Source of the DNA: Bifidobacterium jacchi
GTDB lineage: Bacteria; Actinomycetota; Actinomycetes; Actinomycetales; Bifidobacteriaceae
Direction: 5' to 3'
Length of the DNA: 35,136 bases
NCBI RefSeq assembly: GCF_009078285.1
Contig: NZ_RQSP01000002.1
Span: 1 to 35,136, forward strand
The position numbers were made by a program, and so were the translations under genes. The notes under the pieces were generated by a model, which did no database searches, was not told the DNA's origin, and saw nothing but the letters and a program-made list of their open reading frames with translations. Positions 25,571 through 34,823 of the stretch are shown here, piece after piece; the stretch's first letter is position 1; every line of letters begins with the position of its first letter.

Positions 25571-25620
25571 TCTAAAAGAATCTAAAAGAATCTAAAAGAT
25601 TCAAAAAGATTCAAAAAGCA
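25571..25620. repeat. Five 10-bp A-tract tandem repeats (curved DNA)
   Basis: TCTAAAAGAA, TCTAAAAGAA, TCTAAAAGAT, TCAAAAAGAT and TCAAAAAGCA follow without gaps. A-tracts repeated every 10 bp are in phase with the helix and are known to bend DNA. The array lies 72 bp past the histidine kinase stop codon, at the edge of the repeat-rich gap 24581-25692, which contains no gene. Confidence 0.85.
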
Positions 25621-25692
25621 TCGTAACGAGGCTGCCGGAGCGACCGGTCTACTGGTGTATCTACTGGCGTACAAGACCCGTTGCCGCCGCCG

Positions 25693-27510
25693 TTACCGGC
25701 TTGTCGTTGTCGCGGCTGAGTCGATGCGGAGCGCGGCGCGGAAGGTGGTCGGCGACGGACGCGACAAGACCAGTCGGGCATCCAGCGCATCACAGGCTGC
25801 GGCCACGATCGACAGACCAAGCCCGACGCCTGGCACCGCGCTGATGCGGGAATGCTCGCCTCGGTGGAACGGCTGGGTCAGCTCGTTGAGATCATCCGGC
25901 AGCGTCTCGTCGGTGGTGTTGGTCACGGCGAACGTGATGAGCCGACCGTTCCGCCGGATCTCGACATCGACCGAACCGCCATCCACGTTGTGTATGACGG
26001 CATTGCGGACGAGATTGCCGACCGCCAGATCAAGCAGCGTCGGATTCGCGGCAATCGCAGCAGCTGGCAGATCATCGGCGCGAATGGCGATGCCGTGCGA
26101 TTCGGCATCATCCTCGACATCAGCAATCGCGCGCGTGACGCAATCGGCCAGATTGGCACCCGGCCCGCCAGCCGCGCCGGCCATACCAGACGCACCGGCC
26201 ACAGCGCTGCCGCACGCGCTACCTCTCGTATTGACGCTACCCGCAGCGACCGAACCAACCGTGCCGCCCGAACCAACCGTGCCGCCCACGCCAGCACCGG
26301 ACGGCCCGCCGGCGCTACCCGTACCACCCTCAGTCCGCTTGCAATCCTTACAATCCTTACAATCCTTGCAATCCTTGCGATCCGCAGCACCGAGAGCGCC
26401 GCTTTGGATGCGCGACAGCGTGAGCAGCGCCTGAACGAGCCGTGCGCCACGCCGGTTGGCCGCAAGCGCGCGACGCACCGAGGGCTCCACGTCAGCCGGA
26501 AATCGACCCTGGGCGAGCGGGGCGTCAAGGTTGGTTTCGACGGCGGCTATCGGCGTGCGCAGTTCGTGCGACGCGTTGGATACGAACCGTCGTTCGGCTT
26601 CGGCGGCGGTTTGGATGCGTTCAAGCATGCCGTTGATCGCGTTGCCAAGCTGCGTGACTTCGGTGGATTGGCCGACGATGCCATGACCGCCGCCACCGAT
26701 ATCGACGCGCGTGTCAAGTTTGCCGGGGTCGAGCACCGCCGCCTGGTCGCTGATGGATTTGAGCTGGCGGGACATGCGCGATGTGACCAGCCAGATGACC
26801 AGCACGCTGGCTCCGCCGAACAGCGCGAAGATGACGGCGGCGCTGATGCGCAGCCCGTTCGTGACCGTATCCTGATTCCATATGGAGACGCCGTACGGCG
26901 TGGTGATGGTGAACGAGCCGTCCTTGCCCCAATCCACACGGTAGTTGCCGTCTGCCTCAGGAGTTGCCGCGGTGGTGCCGGACGGTGGCGTCGCGCTGCC
27001 AGTAGGCGGCGTCGCAGAGCTGCCCGCTGTCGTTTCGTCGTTTGACGATGCTTCGCCGCCCGCCGACGCTGCGTTGCCTGCCGACGCGGTGCCGCCTGCC
27101 GTCTTGCCGGCTCCGGTCTGCGCATCCCCGTCACGGGTTTCGCCCGTTCCGGCACCGATGTCAGCCGGCGTGTCCCCCTCGACGACGCCGTTGCTTTCCA
27201 TGGTGATACCGCCGTCCACTGGATGATTGGTGGTGATCGTCATCGCATGGGTGAACATGCCGTTGACGATGGCCGTCTGCACGGCGGTCGCCGAGCCGAT
27301 CGCCACCAGAAACACCATGCTGATCGCCACCGTCAGCTGCGCCCGGAATGATCGCGGCCTGATTCGTCCGATCAGGCCTGTGCAAACGCGCACGGCACGG
27401 GTCCACACCCGACGCAGCTGGCCTGTCGGCCGATGGCGGCGTTCGGACGCGGTTCCGGCTGATGTTCCGGTTTCGGTTGGCGCTTCTGCTGACATCTCGG
27501 TTTCGGTCAT
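25693..27510 (-). CDS. Two-component sensor histidine kinase
   Basis: This 605-residue membrane kinase has TM1 at about 59-83, an extracytoplasmic Gly/Ala/Thr-rich sensor region (about 84-220), TM2 at about 222-244, a HAMP-like linker, and a HisKA domain with phospho-acceptor His315 in SNASHELRTP. The N box is GNLVRNAVIHNV (about 498-509) and the G box GVGLGLSIV is near the C-terminus. Between the HisKA and ATPase domains is an unusual insert (about 375-453) holding KDCKDCKDCKDC and a long Gly/Ser/Ala tract. The start overlaps the regulator stop by ATGA. It most likely phosphorylates the regulator at 27507-28178. Confidence 0.93.
   Translation of the reverse strand: MTETEMSAEAPTETGTSAGTASERRHRPTGQLRRVWTRAVRVCTGLIGRIRPRSFRAQLTVAISMVFLVAIGSATAVQTAIVNGMFTHAMTITTNHPVDGGITMESNGVVEGDTPADIGAGTGETRDGDAQTGAGKTAGGTASAGNAASAGGEASSNDETTAGSSATPPTGSATPPSGTTAATPEADGNYRVDWGKDGSFTITTPYGVSIWNQDTVTNGLRISAAVIFALFGGASVLVIWLVTSRMSRQLKSISDQAAVLDPGKLDTRVDIGGGGHGIVGQSTEVTQLGNAINGMLERIQTAAEAERRFVSNASHELRTPIAAVETNLDAPLAQGRFPADVEPSVRRALAANRRGARLVQALLTLSRIQSGALGAADRKDCKDCKDCKDCKRTEGGTGSAGGPSGAGVGGTVGSGGTVGSVAAGSVNTRGSACGSAVAGASGMAGAAGGPGANLADCVTRAIADVEDDAESHGIAIRADDLPAAAIAANPTLLDLAVGNLVRNAVIHNVDGGSVDVEIRRNGRLITFAVTNTTDETLPDDLNELTQPFHRGEHSRISAVPGVGLGLSIVAAACDALDARLVLSRPSPTTFRAALRIDSAATTTSR
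26341..26378. repeat. 9-bp microsatellite in the histidine kinase gene
   Basis: GCAATCCTT/ACAATCCTT units repeat four times and encode the KDC tripeptides on the minus strand. A 9-bp unit changes length without breaking the frame, so copy-number change would lengthen or shorten the cysteine-rich linker. Confidence 0.85.
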
Positions 27511-28178
27511 TGCAGACGGTATCCTTCCCCTCGCGCCGACACGATCGCGTCGCGATCCTCCAGTTTGCGGCGCAGCGAATACACGGTGGTTTTGATCGCG
27601 TCAGCCGGCTCGGTCGATGCCGCATCATCCCAAACGGTGTCATACAGTTCATTGACCGGCACATACCCGCCGTCCGCGCGCATGAGCTCAAGCAGCACGC
27701 CATATTCCTTCGGCGTGAGCTTGACGAGCGTGCGGCCACGATCGCGAAACACCAGCCGCCGCGTCGTATCGATGGTGATATCGCCGCGCGAAAGCACGGC
27801 GGACGCGGGCGCGCCGGTGCCGGAGCGGCGCTGCAATGCGCGGATGCGCGCGAGCAGCTCGGGATAGGCGAACGGTTTGGTCAGGTAGTCGTCGGCACCC
27901 AAGTCAAGTCCGCTTACCCGATCGCTGATTTCGGCGGCGGCCGTCAGCATGATGACGGCGACGGGAATGCGGTTCGCGGCGATGGTCGCCATCACCGCAT
28001 CGCCGGACAACACCGGCAGATCGCGGTCGAGCAGCACGATGTCGATGGGCTGGTTGGCGAGCGCCTGCAACGCTTCGGTGCCGGTCGTCGCCAGCACGGT
28101 CGCGTAGCCTTCGTAGCGCAGCGCGTCATCCAATGCGGCGGCCAGTTCGCGGTCGTCTTCGACGATCAGAATGCGCAT
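27507..28178 (-). CDS. OmpR/PhoB-family response regulator
   Basis: This 223-residue protein has a receiver domain (1-115) with the acidic pair Asp8/Asp9 and phospho-acceptor Asp51 in DIVLLDRDLP, Thr79 and Lys101 in LTKPF. A C-terminal winged-helix DNA-binding domain follows (TLVKLTPKEYGVLLELM, DAIKTTVYSLRRKLED). It is the first gene of the regulator-kinase pair, coupled by an ATGA overlap. It is divergent from the exporter operon, its probable target, across a 204-bp gap. Pairing with that operon is inference from position. Confidence 0.95.
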   Translation of the reverse strand: MRILIVEDDRELAAALDDALRYEGYATVLATTGTEALQALANQPIDIVLLDRDLPVLSGDAVMATIAANRIPVAVIMLTAAAEISDRVSGLDLGADDYLTKPFAYPELLARIRALQRRSGTGAPASAVLSRGDITIDTTRRLVFRDRGRTLVKLTPKEYGVLLELMRADGGYVPVNELYDTVWDDAASTEPADAIKTTVYSLRRKLEDRDAIVSARGEGYRLQ

Positions 28179-28382
28179 GGTTCTGCTCCTTGAGTCCTGG
28201 CCGCTGGTATGCCGCTGATGTGCCGCTGGCGGGCCGCGCGCGGATGCTTCATTTCATTATCGCCTCCTATCCTGCGCCGGCATCGGTAATGCGAAAGTAA
28301 TGGCGTTTTCCACCGTCGCTCAACCGCTGGCGAGGTTGCATGGAGGTGTTGGATGACATGCACAACCGTAAGGAGATTCATC

Positions 28383-29225
28383 ATGACCGCATCTGACAAC
28401 TCACTGCGCCGCGTACTGGGCGTTGTCGCCGCATCGGGTCTGTGCCTGATCGCACTCACCGCATGCTCGGCACAGAACAGCTCCACGAATGCCTCGAATG
28501 CAGGCAATACCACCGGCGGCAACGTCAACGGCAGCAATACCAACGAATCCGCGAATGATGTGAACGCGACGGCGAAGCGATTCGTCTCCTGCCTGACCGG
28601 CAAAGGGTTCGACGCGCAGCTGTCGGCATCCGTGCTTGACTCGTCCGGGCATGGCGTCAAGGACACCGCCGAATTGCGCATGCTTGACGCATCCGGCAAT
28701 CCGGTGGCCTCGAACGGCGGTTCTGAGGGCACTTCCATCAGCTCGGATTCGTCCAGCTCGTTCCAGCAGCTGTATCCGACCGCCGTGTACACGACCGTCG
28801 ACACCAACGGCGCGTGGGTCACCTTCCAAGATTCGTCGGGGCTGGCCGGCACGCCATACGCCAGCAAGCAGGCCGATTATGCAGCATGCGAGAAGGCCAA
28901 TCCCGATTTCACGCAGCCGGTGCAAGGCAGCACGCAGCAGCCGGACTACTCGGATGTCGATAAGAACGCCGCCCTGAATTTCGCGAAGCAGGCACGCAAG
29001 GCGGGCTTCTCCTGGGTGCAGGACCCCGCCGCCGACACGCCCACGACGATCATGATCCCGAACACCGTCAGCGAAAGCGAGCTGCGTCGCTTCTTCAAGG
29101 ACTGCCCGACCGGCGGCGCGAACATCACCTTCGGGTTCGGCGGCACTCCTGACGAATTCGGCTATGATTATACCAAGGTCATGGAAGAAGTCATGGGCAG
29201 CGGATCAGCCACCAGCGGGCAGTGA
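28383..29225 (+). CDS. Secreted lipoprotein, first gene of the exporter operon
   Basis: The 280-residue product has a lipoprotein signal: basic start, hydrophobic stretch, and lipobox LTAC with Cys28 (MTASDNSLRR...CLIALTACSAQ). A Ser/Asn/Gly linker follows (about 30-60). The mature part has no motif I recognise, but has a soluble, folded character, with two Cys (in RFVSCL and YAACEK) and one near the end (FKDCP). An ATG at 28353 is in frame, but AAGGAG seven bases upstream selects 28383. It is likely membrane-anchored outside the cell and may bind the ligand sensed or exported by the neighbouring system. Confidence 0.85.
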   Translation: MTASDNSLRRVLGVVAASGLCLIALTACSAQNSSTNASNAGNTTGGNVNGSNTNESANDVNATAKRFVSCLTGKGFDAQLSASVLDSSGHGVKDTAELRMLDASGNPVASNGGSEGTSISSDSSSSFQQLYPTAVYTTVDTNGAWVTFQDSSGLAGTPYASKQADYAACEKANPDFTQPVQGSTQQPDYSDVDKNAALNFAKQARKAGFSWVQDPAADTPTTIMIPNTVSESELRRFFKDCPTGGANITFGFGGTPDEFGYDYTKVMEEVMGSGSATSGQ

Positions 29226-29328
29226 GCCTGCCGAACAAGCCTGCCGAACAATGTTGTCGCACAAATATGCCGAACAACCAATCCGACGAAACCGTCACCA
29301 TCAATACGACTGCACAGGAGCACCGAGC

Positions 29329-30453
29329 ATGGGAATATCAAGCGGGCATCGGATGCCGCGCCGACGCCGCGTCATCGTCATGATCATCTCAATCGCCGTC
29401 ATCGCCGCGCTGGTCGCAGCGTGCGTCATCGCGCGGCCGTGGCTGATCGACCGGCTGCGCGCCTCCGGCCAGTCAGCCGGTCAGTCGTCGCAGCAGGTCG
29501 ACGTGACCACGCTGCGCACGCAGCCGGTCACGAAAGGAGTGCTCAACGCCGAAACGCGGCTCGGCGCAAGCCTGCAGTACGATGACGCATCCGATTTCAC
29601 CGCAGCATCCGGCATAATCACGCAGCTGCCGGTCGCCGGCAAACAGATCGCGACCGGCGAGCAGGTGTACGAGATGGACGGCGTCGCCGTACCGCTCTTC
29701 CACGGCGCACGCCCGTTCTGGCGAACGCTGAACACGGATGCGTCGGACGGCCCCGACGTGACCCAGCTCGAAACGAATCTTGCCGAGCTGGGCTTCTTCG
29801 CCGGCACGCCGGACGCGCATTTCGATTGGCTGACTCGCGAGGCCGTCCGCCAATGGCAGCGTTCGCTCGGATTGAACGGCAACGCGGTCGATGGCGTGTT
29901 CCAGCCGTCCTCTGTGGCGCTGGCGCCCACCGCGCCGATCCGCATCACCGCAGTGAATGCGAAACTGGGTGAAACCGGCGTCAGCCCCGCCAGCTTCACC
30001 GGCGTCGCGCTTCACGCGCAGGCCACTCTCACCGCCACGCAGGCGGCCACGTTCAAGGCGGGCGACAAAGCGCGCATCGTGCTGCCTGACAACACGACCA
30101 TCGACACGACACTGTCCGCGGTCAGCCAAGGCGGTCAGGCGACGGGCAAGGACGGGAAGGTCACCTCGCCGTCCGCGCGCGTCGACTTTCCCGACCAGTC
30201 CAAAATCGCCAAATTCGGCACGACCTCCGTCAGCTTGGTCATCGCGAACAAAACCGACAAGCCGACCGCCGAGACGCTGATCGTGCCGGTGACCGCGCTG
30301 GTCGCGAGCGCCGGCAACGGTTATGCGGTCGATGTGGTGCGCGGCGATCGGCTGGAGCGCATCCCGGTCACCATCGGGACGGTGGCGAACGCGCAGGTGC
30401 AGCTCACCAAGGCGGACGGGCTGGCCGTCGGCGACAAGGTGGTGACGTCATGA
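29329..30453 (+). CDS. Peptidoglycan-binding-domain adaptor protein of the ABC exporter (MacA/HlyD-like)
   Basis: This 374-residue protein has a basic N-terminus and one TM or lipid-anchor segment (about 15-34; VAAC could be a lipobox). A peptidoglycan-binding-type fold follows (about 143-200: PDVTQLETNLAELGFF, LTREAVRQWQRSLGL, DGVFQPSSV). The C-terminal beta-barrel region is of adaptor type ([45 protein letters not shown]), as in membrane-fusion proteins. The frame is open to 29164, but AGGAG eight bases before 29329 sets the start. It overlaps the ATPase gene by ATGA. Combining an adaptor with a wall-binding domain is a Gram-positive arrangement. Confidence 0.85.
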   Translation: MGISSGHRMPRRRRVIVMIISIAVIAALVAACVIARPWLIDRLRASGQSAGQSSQQVDVTTLRTQPVTKGVLNAETRLGASLQYDDASDFTAASGIITQLPVAGKQIATGEQVYEMDGVAVPLFHGARPFWRTLNTDASDGPDVTQLETNLAELGFFAGTPDAHFDWLTREAVRQWQRSLGLNGNAVDGVFQPSSVALAPTAPIRITAVNAKLGETGVSPASFTGVALHAQATLTATQAATFKAGDKARIVLPDNTTIDTTLSAVSQGGQATGKDGKVTSPSARVDFPDQSKIAKFGTTSVSLVIANKTDKPTAETLIVPVTALVASAGNGYAVDVVRGDRLERIPVTIGTVANAQVQLTKADGLAVGDKVVTS

Positions 30454-31358
30454 CCGGGGAAGCGCTGCCAGGGGAGGAGCTGCCGGGGGGCACGCTGCTG
30501 ACGCTGGACAAGGTCACCAAGGCGTTCCGCGGCAAGGACGGGACGATGCAGGAGATCCTGCATCCGACGACATTGGCCATCGGGCGCGGCGAGCGTGTGG
30601 CGATCGTCGGACCTTCCGGTTCCGGAAAATCGACGCTGCTGTCGCTGCTGGGCACGCTGGACATGCCGACGTCCGGCTGCCTGCGTTACGACGGCGATGA
30701 TGTGGCGGCAATGAGCGGGCGGCAGCGCAGCGCGTTGCGTTCCGAGCGCATCGGGTTCGTGTTCCAGCGGTTTCATCTGATCGACACCGTATCCGCATTG
30801 GAAAACGTGATGACCGGATTGCAATACACGGCGTTGCCTCGCGCCGAACGCCGCAGTCGGGCCGTCGATGCGCTCACGAAGGTCGGGCTGGAGCACCGGC
30901 TGCACCATCGTCCGTCGCAACTATCCGGCGGGGAGCAGCAGCGTGTGGCGATTGCGCGCGCGCTGGTCAAGCAGCCTGACATCATGTTCGCCGACGAGCC
31001 GACCGGAGCGCTCGACACCGAAACCGGTCACACGATCATCGATCTGCTGTTCGATGCGGCAGATGCGGCTGGCATGGCCGACGCAGTCAGCTCGGCTGCC
31101 TGCGGGAATACCGACGATGGCGTTGTCGGCGCGACCGGCGCTGCCAAAGCCACCGGAGCCAGTCTGGTCGTCGTCACGCACGACATGAACATCGCCGCAC
31201 GGTTCCCACGACAGCTGCACATCCGCGACGGCGTTGTGACCGAACGCGGCAGCACAGCGGAACTTGGCAGCGCAGCGCAACGCGGCAGCGCCACGGAACG
31301 TATCAGCGAAGCCGACCGCGGCGATAGACAGCAGTCGGAAGGGTGCAATCATGAATGA
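30450..31358 (+). CDS. ABC transporter ATP-binding protein (MacB/LolD type)
   Basis: This 302-residue ATPase has Walker [10 protein letters not shown], the signature [15 protein letters not shown], Walker [13 protein letters not shown] and the H-loop histidine in VVVTHDMN. About 35 extra residues ([18 protein letters not shown] to GAAKATGAS) are inserted between the D-loop and the H-loop strand, and the C-terminus carries a Ser/Ala/Gly/Glu/Arg-rich tail. The family energises lipoprotein, peptide or macrolide exporters together with a four-TM FtsX-type permease. The start overlaps the adaptor stop by ATGA, and the end overlaps the permease start by 8 nt. Confidence 0.95.
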   Translation: MTGEALPGEELPGGTLLTLDKVTKAFRGKDGTMQEILHPTTLAIGRGERVAIVGPSGSGKSTLLSLLGTLDMPTSGCLRYDGDDVAAMSGRQRSALRSERIGFVFQRFHLIDTVSALENVMTGLQYTALPRAERRSRAVDALTKVGLEHRLHHRPSQLSGGEQQRVAIARALVKQPDIMFADEPTGALDTETGHTIIDLLFDAADAAGMADAVSSAACGNTDDGVVGATGAAKATGASLVVVTHDMNIAARFPRQLHIRDGVVTERGSTAELGSAAQRGSATERISEADRGDRQQSEGCNHE

Positions 31359-32652
31359 ATCAGCCACCTATGAGTCAGGCAAGCGCGAATCAGGGATGCG
31401 CGAACGTACCGCCGAGCCGATGCGCAGGCTGCCGCGCAAACCGCGGCGCAGACTGCCGCATAAGCCGCTGGGCACCCGGCTTGCCGACCTGCTGCACGCG
31501 GCGTGGATCGGGGTGACCGGCCGCGTTTCGCGCACGCTTCTCGCTTCGCTGGGCATCGCGCTCGGCGTGGCCGCCTACGTGGCACTGTCCGGCATCGCCG
31601 CGTCGAATCAGGCGGCGCTGCTCGCCCGACTGGATGCGCTCGGCGCGAATCTGCAGATCGTCGCTCCCGGGCAGGATGCCGCCCAGCAGACCGTTCCGCT
31701 GCCGAATTACGCGCCGCAGACCCTCAAACGCCAGCCATCAGTGAAACAGGTCGGTGTGTTCTATACGCCACCGGAAAACATGCAGGTGTTCAAGAACGAC
31801 CTCGTACCGGCAACCAACGGGAACGCGATCGCGGTGAAAATCATGGCTCCCGGAGCGCTTGCCGCCGTCAACGCGACGTTCGCGCACGGGCACGGCATCG
31901 ACCGCAACAACGAGGGGCTGCCGGTCGCGATTCTCGGGTCGGAGGCCGCGTGGCGTCTCGGCGTCACCGATGTCGGCGACCGCGTGTTCATCGACCACGA
32001 ATGGTATGGGGTCATTGGCATTCTGGACCCGCTGCCGCAAGCCTCCACGCTTGACACGTCTGCGATCATCGGGCGGGCGTGGGCTCTCAGCCACTATCCG
32101 GACCAGGCGGGCGATATCGCCAAAATCAGCGCCATCTATGTGCGAACCACGCCGGCGGACGCGGAAATGACCCGTCGGCTGCTCGCCCATGCGGCCAACG
32201 TGAACGGCAACGTTTCGGTCACCGCGTCCGCCGACCTGTCCAAGGCGCGCAGCGCGACCAACGATTCGCTGACCACGCTCGGCCTGATGATCGGCGTCAT
32301 CGCACTCGCCGTGGGCGGTATGAGCATCGCCAACATGATGATCGTCACCGTGATGGAGCGCCGCGGCGAGATCGGCTTGCGACTGGCGCTCGGCGCGACC
32401 GCCGGCAACATTCGCATGCAGTTCGTCACCGAATCGGTGATGCTGTCCGCGCTCGGCGGATGCTGCGGCATACTGATCGGCGCGGCGACGGCCGGCTACG
32501 TCGCGTCCGCATCCGGCCAGCCGTTCGCACTTGACTGGGCATCCCTGCCGCTGGCTTGGGCTGCCACCGTGATCGTCGGCGTTCTCGCCGGACTGTACCC
32601 GGCATCGCGGGCCGCCCGGATGACTCCGACCGAGGCGCTGCGCGGCGAGTAA
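31351..32652 (+). CDS. MacB/FtsX-type ABC transporter permease
   Basis: The 433-residue product has an Arg/Pro-rich cytoplasmic N-terminus, TM1 (about 60-80), a large extracytoplasmic domain, then three TMs near the end, with the FtsX signature (MSIANMMIVTVMERRGEIGLRLALGATAGNIRMQFVTESVMLSALGG and TPTEALRGE). It pairs with the ATPase at 30450. The ATG at 31351 overlaps the preceding gene and has GGAAGGG upstream; the longer frame to 31264 would overlap it by 95 nt. The operon probably exports an antimicrobial, peptide or lipoprotein, controlled by the divergent two-component system. Confidence 0.94.
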   Translation: MNESATYESGKRESGMRERTAEPMRRLPRKPRRRLPHKPLGTRLADLLHAAWIGVTGRVSRTLLASLGIALGVAAYVALSGIAASNQAALLARLDALGANLQIVAPGQDAAQQTVPLPNYAPQTLKRQPSVKQVGVFYTPPENMQVFKNDLVPATNGNAIAVKIMAPGALAAVNATFAHGHGIDRNNEGLPVAILGSEAAWRLGVTDVGDRVFIDHEWYGVIGILDPLPQASTLDTSAIIGRAWALSHYPDQAGDIAKISAIYVRTTPADAEMTRRLLAHAANVNGNVSVTASADLSKARSATNDSLTTLGLMIGVIALAVGGMSIANMMIVTVMERRGEIGLRLALGATAGNIRMQFVTESVMLSALGGCCGILIGAATAGYVASASGQPFALDWASLPLAWAATVIVGVLAGLYPASRAARMTPTEALRGE

Positions 32653-32734
32653 CAGGTGCCGAGCCGCGAGCGCTGCGCGGCGAGTGACGAGCGGCGTGCA
32701 CCGCAAGCTATTTGCGATTGTGCCGGATTACTGC

Positions 32735-32788
32735 TGCCGAGGTCGCAGGGGTTGCCGCGATTGCGATGAAATCCCTGCGACCCCGGCA
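32735..32788. terminator. Bidirectional terminator-like hairpin between permease and flavoprotein genes
   Basis: TGCCGAGGTCGCAGGG (32735-32750) pairs with CCCTGCGACCCCGGCA (32773-32788) with one mismatch, around a 22-nt loop. It lies between the convergent stops at 32652 and 32808. Confidence 0.7.
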
Positions 32789-32807
32789 ATCCCAGCAAGC
32801 AGAACGC

Positions 32808-34772
32808 CTACGCGCCGAGCAGCGTGAGCATCTGGGGGATGCTCTTCTTGCCGAATTCGACCTTCTGCGAGCCGTCAGGACGGTTGATGACGATGCACGG
32901 CACGCTCATCGCGCCGTATTCATCCTTGAGCTCCGGGAAGTGCGAGATGTCGTAGGCCTCGGCGCGCACGCCCGGGTTGAGCGAGGCGATGCGCTGCGAG
33001 GCGAGCACCGTCTCCGGGCACATCGTGCAGGTGAGCGACACGAGAATCATGATGTCGGCGGGCGCGGCCTCGACCGCACGTTCGCGCAGATCGTCGTCAA
33101 GCGGCTGGCCGGGGCCGGCAGCGTTGTACAGGCCGAGCACGAACGAGTTGAACTCGTGGCCGCTCGGCACGCCGTGGAACGCCAGACCGGTCGCAACCAG
33201 TCGTCCGGCGGACTCGTCCCACGTGCACAGCCGCACGCACGGGCGCGCATCGGGCAGCACGGCGGCCGCATCGAACGTGGCGCGACCGGACTCATCAAGC
33301 GAACCGTACGTCGGCAGCACGGCCACATCGCCGGGCACTGCACCATCCGTCACATCACCAGCCGTGCCGGCAGCGTTCGCATTGGCAGCAGACGGCAGCG
33401 CGATCGTCACCGGTTCGCCGACCACCACCGCGCTCGGCGCGCTCGTGCCGTCCACGGCAGTCACCAAACCAGCGGCATCGATCGCCACCGCATTCAGCTT
33501 GCCGGCGGACAACGCGACCATCTCACCGACGAATCCTTGCAATTCCGCGGAAAGCGGCGTGTCGTCAAGCTCCAGCGCCAGCGTGACCGGGCGGGTCATG
33601 CGGCCGAACACCACGCCCAGCTGCTGCTTGATCGCCGCGGAGAACAACTCGCCGGGCTTGCGCGCCGCCGCAGAGGCTGCGGCAGCGGCGTCAGCGCTGC
33701 GCTTGGCCGGCGCCGGAGCGGGCGTGGTGCCGGATTGCGCGGCCGACGCAGCCTCGGTCGCCGCCTTCGCCTCGGCCTGCTCGTATGCGGAGGCGGTGGG
33801 GCGCGGCGGCACCAGACCCGTCTTCTCGCTCATCGCCTTCGCGTACCGTTCCAGTTCGACGGCGGCGATCGCGCCATCGGCGGTGGCGGTGACCACCTGA
33901 CGCAGATTCTTGACGCGCAGGTCGCCGGCCGCGTACACGCCCGGAACGGAGGTTTCGAGGTAGCCGTGCGTGACAACGTAGCCGTGGTCGTCGAGCTCGA
34001 CCACGCCGCGCACGAGCTGGGTCGCCGGCACGTATCCGGCGAAAACGAACACGCCGAACGTGCCCTCGTCTGCCGGCTTCCACGTTTCGGTCTCGCCGGT
34101 GGAAACGTTGCGAATCGTGGCTTCGCGCAGGCCGCCCTGTCCTGCGGTCACGCCGTCGAGCACCGTGTTGTAGCGCACTTCGATCTTCGGATTGCGCTTC
34201 GTTTCGGCTGCGACCGACGCATCGCAGGTGAAGTCCGATTCGCGCACAAGCACGGTCACCTTGGACGCGTACTTGGTGAGGAACACGCTCTCCTCGGCTG
34301 CGGCGAATCCGCCGCCGACGACCAGCACCTCGCGATCGGTGAAGAACTCGCCGTCGCAGGTGGCGCAGTAGGCGACGCCACGGCCGGCGTACTCCGCCTC
34401 GCCCTCGAAGCCGAGCTTGCGCGGGGACGCGCCGGTGGCGATGAGGATGCCGAAGGTCTTCAGATCACCGCGCGAGGTGTGCACGGTCTTGATGTCGCCG
34501 TCGACATCCAGTCCGGTGGCTTCGGCGGTAAGGAACTCGGCGCCGAAATCGCGCGCCTGCTCGCGCATGGTCTGGGTAAGCGCGCGGCCGGTGGTGCGAC
34601 CGACGCCCGGATAGTTCACTACCTCGTTGGTGATGGTGATCTGCCCGCCGAAATCGTCCTTCTCAAGCACGAGCACACGGTAGCGGGCGCGGGCGAGGTA
34701 CAGGCCGGCGGTGAGTCCCGCCGGGCCGCCGCCGATGACGACGACGTCATAGAGGTTGTTGGTCTGAGCCAT
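32808..34772 (-). CDS. trxB: Thioredoxin reductase-like flavoprotein fused to a C-terminal AhpF-NTD/glutaredoxin-like domain
   Basis: The 654-residue product begins with a complete thioredoxin reductase module (about 1-330): FAD motif VVIGGGPAGLTAG, redox pair CATC (136-139) in YCATCDGEFF, NADPH motif VVGGGFAAAE and VYAAGDLR. An Ala-rich linker follows (about 345-400). The C-terminal ~250 residues resemble the N-terminal domain of AhpF, with CTMC at 582-585 and the cis-proline context MSVPCIVIN. The domain order is therefore the reverse of AhpF. It probably passes electrons from NADPH through FAD and CATC to the CTMC site and on to a peroxiredoxin or thioredoxin; no ahpC is in the window. The ATG at 34772 has AAGGAT nine bases upstream; the longer frame to 34862 reads through a repeat and is unlikely. 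Confidence 0.88.
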   Translation of the reverse strand: MAQTNNLYDVVVIGGGPAGLTAGLYLARARYRVLVLEKDDFGGQITITNEVVNYPGVGRTTGRALTQTMREQARDFGAEFLTAEATGLDVDGDIKTVHTSRGDLKTFGILIATGASPRKLGFEGEAEYAGRGVAYCATCDGEFFTDREVLVVGGGFAAAEESVFLTKYASKVTVLVRESDFTCDASVAAETKRNPKIEVRYNTVLDGVTAGQGGLREATIRNVSTGETETWKPADEGTFGVFVFAGYVPATQLVRGVVELDDHGYVVTHGYLETSVPGVYAAGDLRVKNLRQVVTATADGAIAAVELERYAKAMSEKTGLVPPRPTASAYEQAEAKAATEAASAAQSGTTPAPAPAKRSADAAAAASAAARKPGELFSAAIKQQLGVVFGRMTRPVTLALELDDTPLSAELQGFVGEMVALSAGKLNAVAIDAAGLVTAVDGTSAPSAVVVGEPVTIALPSAANANAAGTAGDVTDGAVPGDVAVLPTYGSLDESGRATFDAAAVLPDARPCVRLCTWDESAGRLVATGLAFHGVPSGHEFNSFVLGLYNAAGPGQPLDDDLRERAVEAAPADIMILVSLTCTMCPETVLASQRIASLNPGVRAEAYDISHFPELKDEYGAMSVPCIVINRPDGSQKVEFGKKSIPQMLTLLGA

Positions 34773-34823
34773 AGAAAAATCCTTGATAACGAAACGACAA
34801 GCAATAGGCCACCTCTGATGGGA

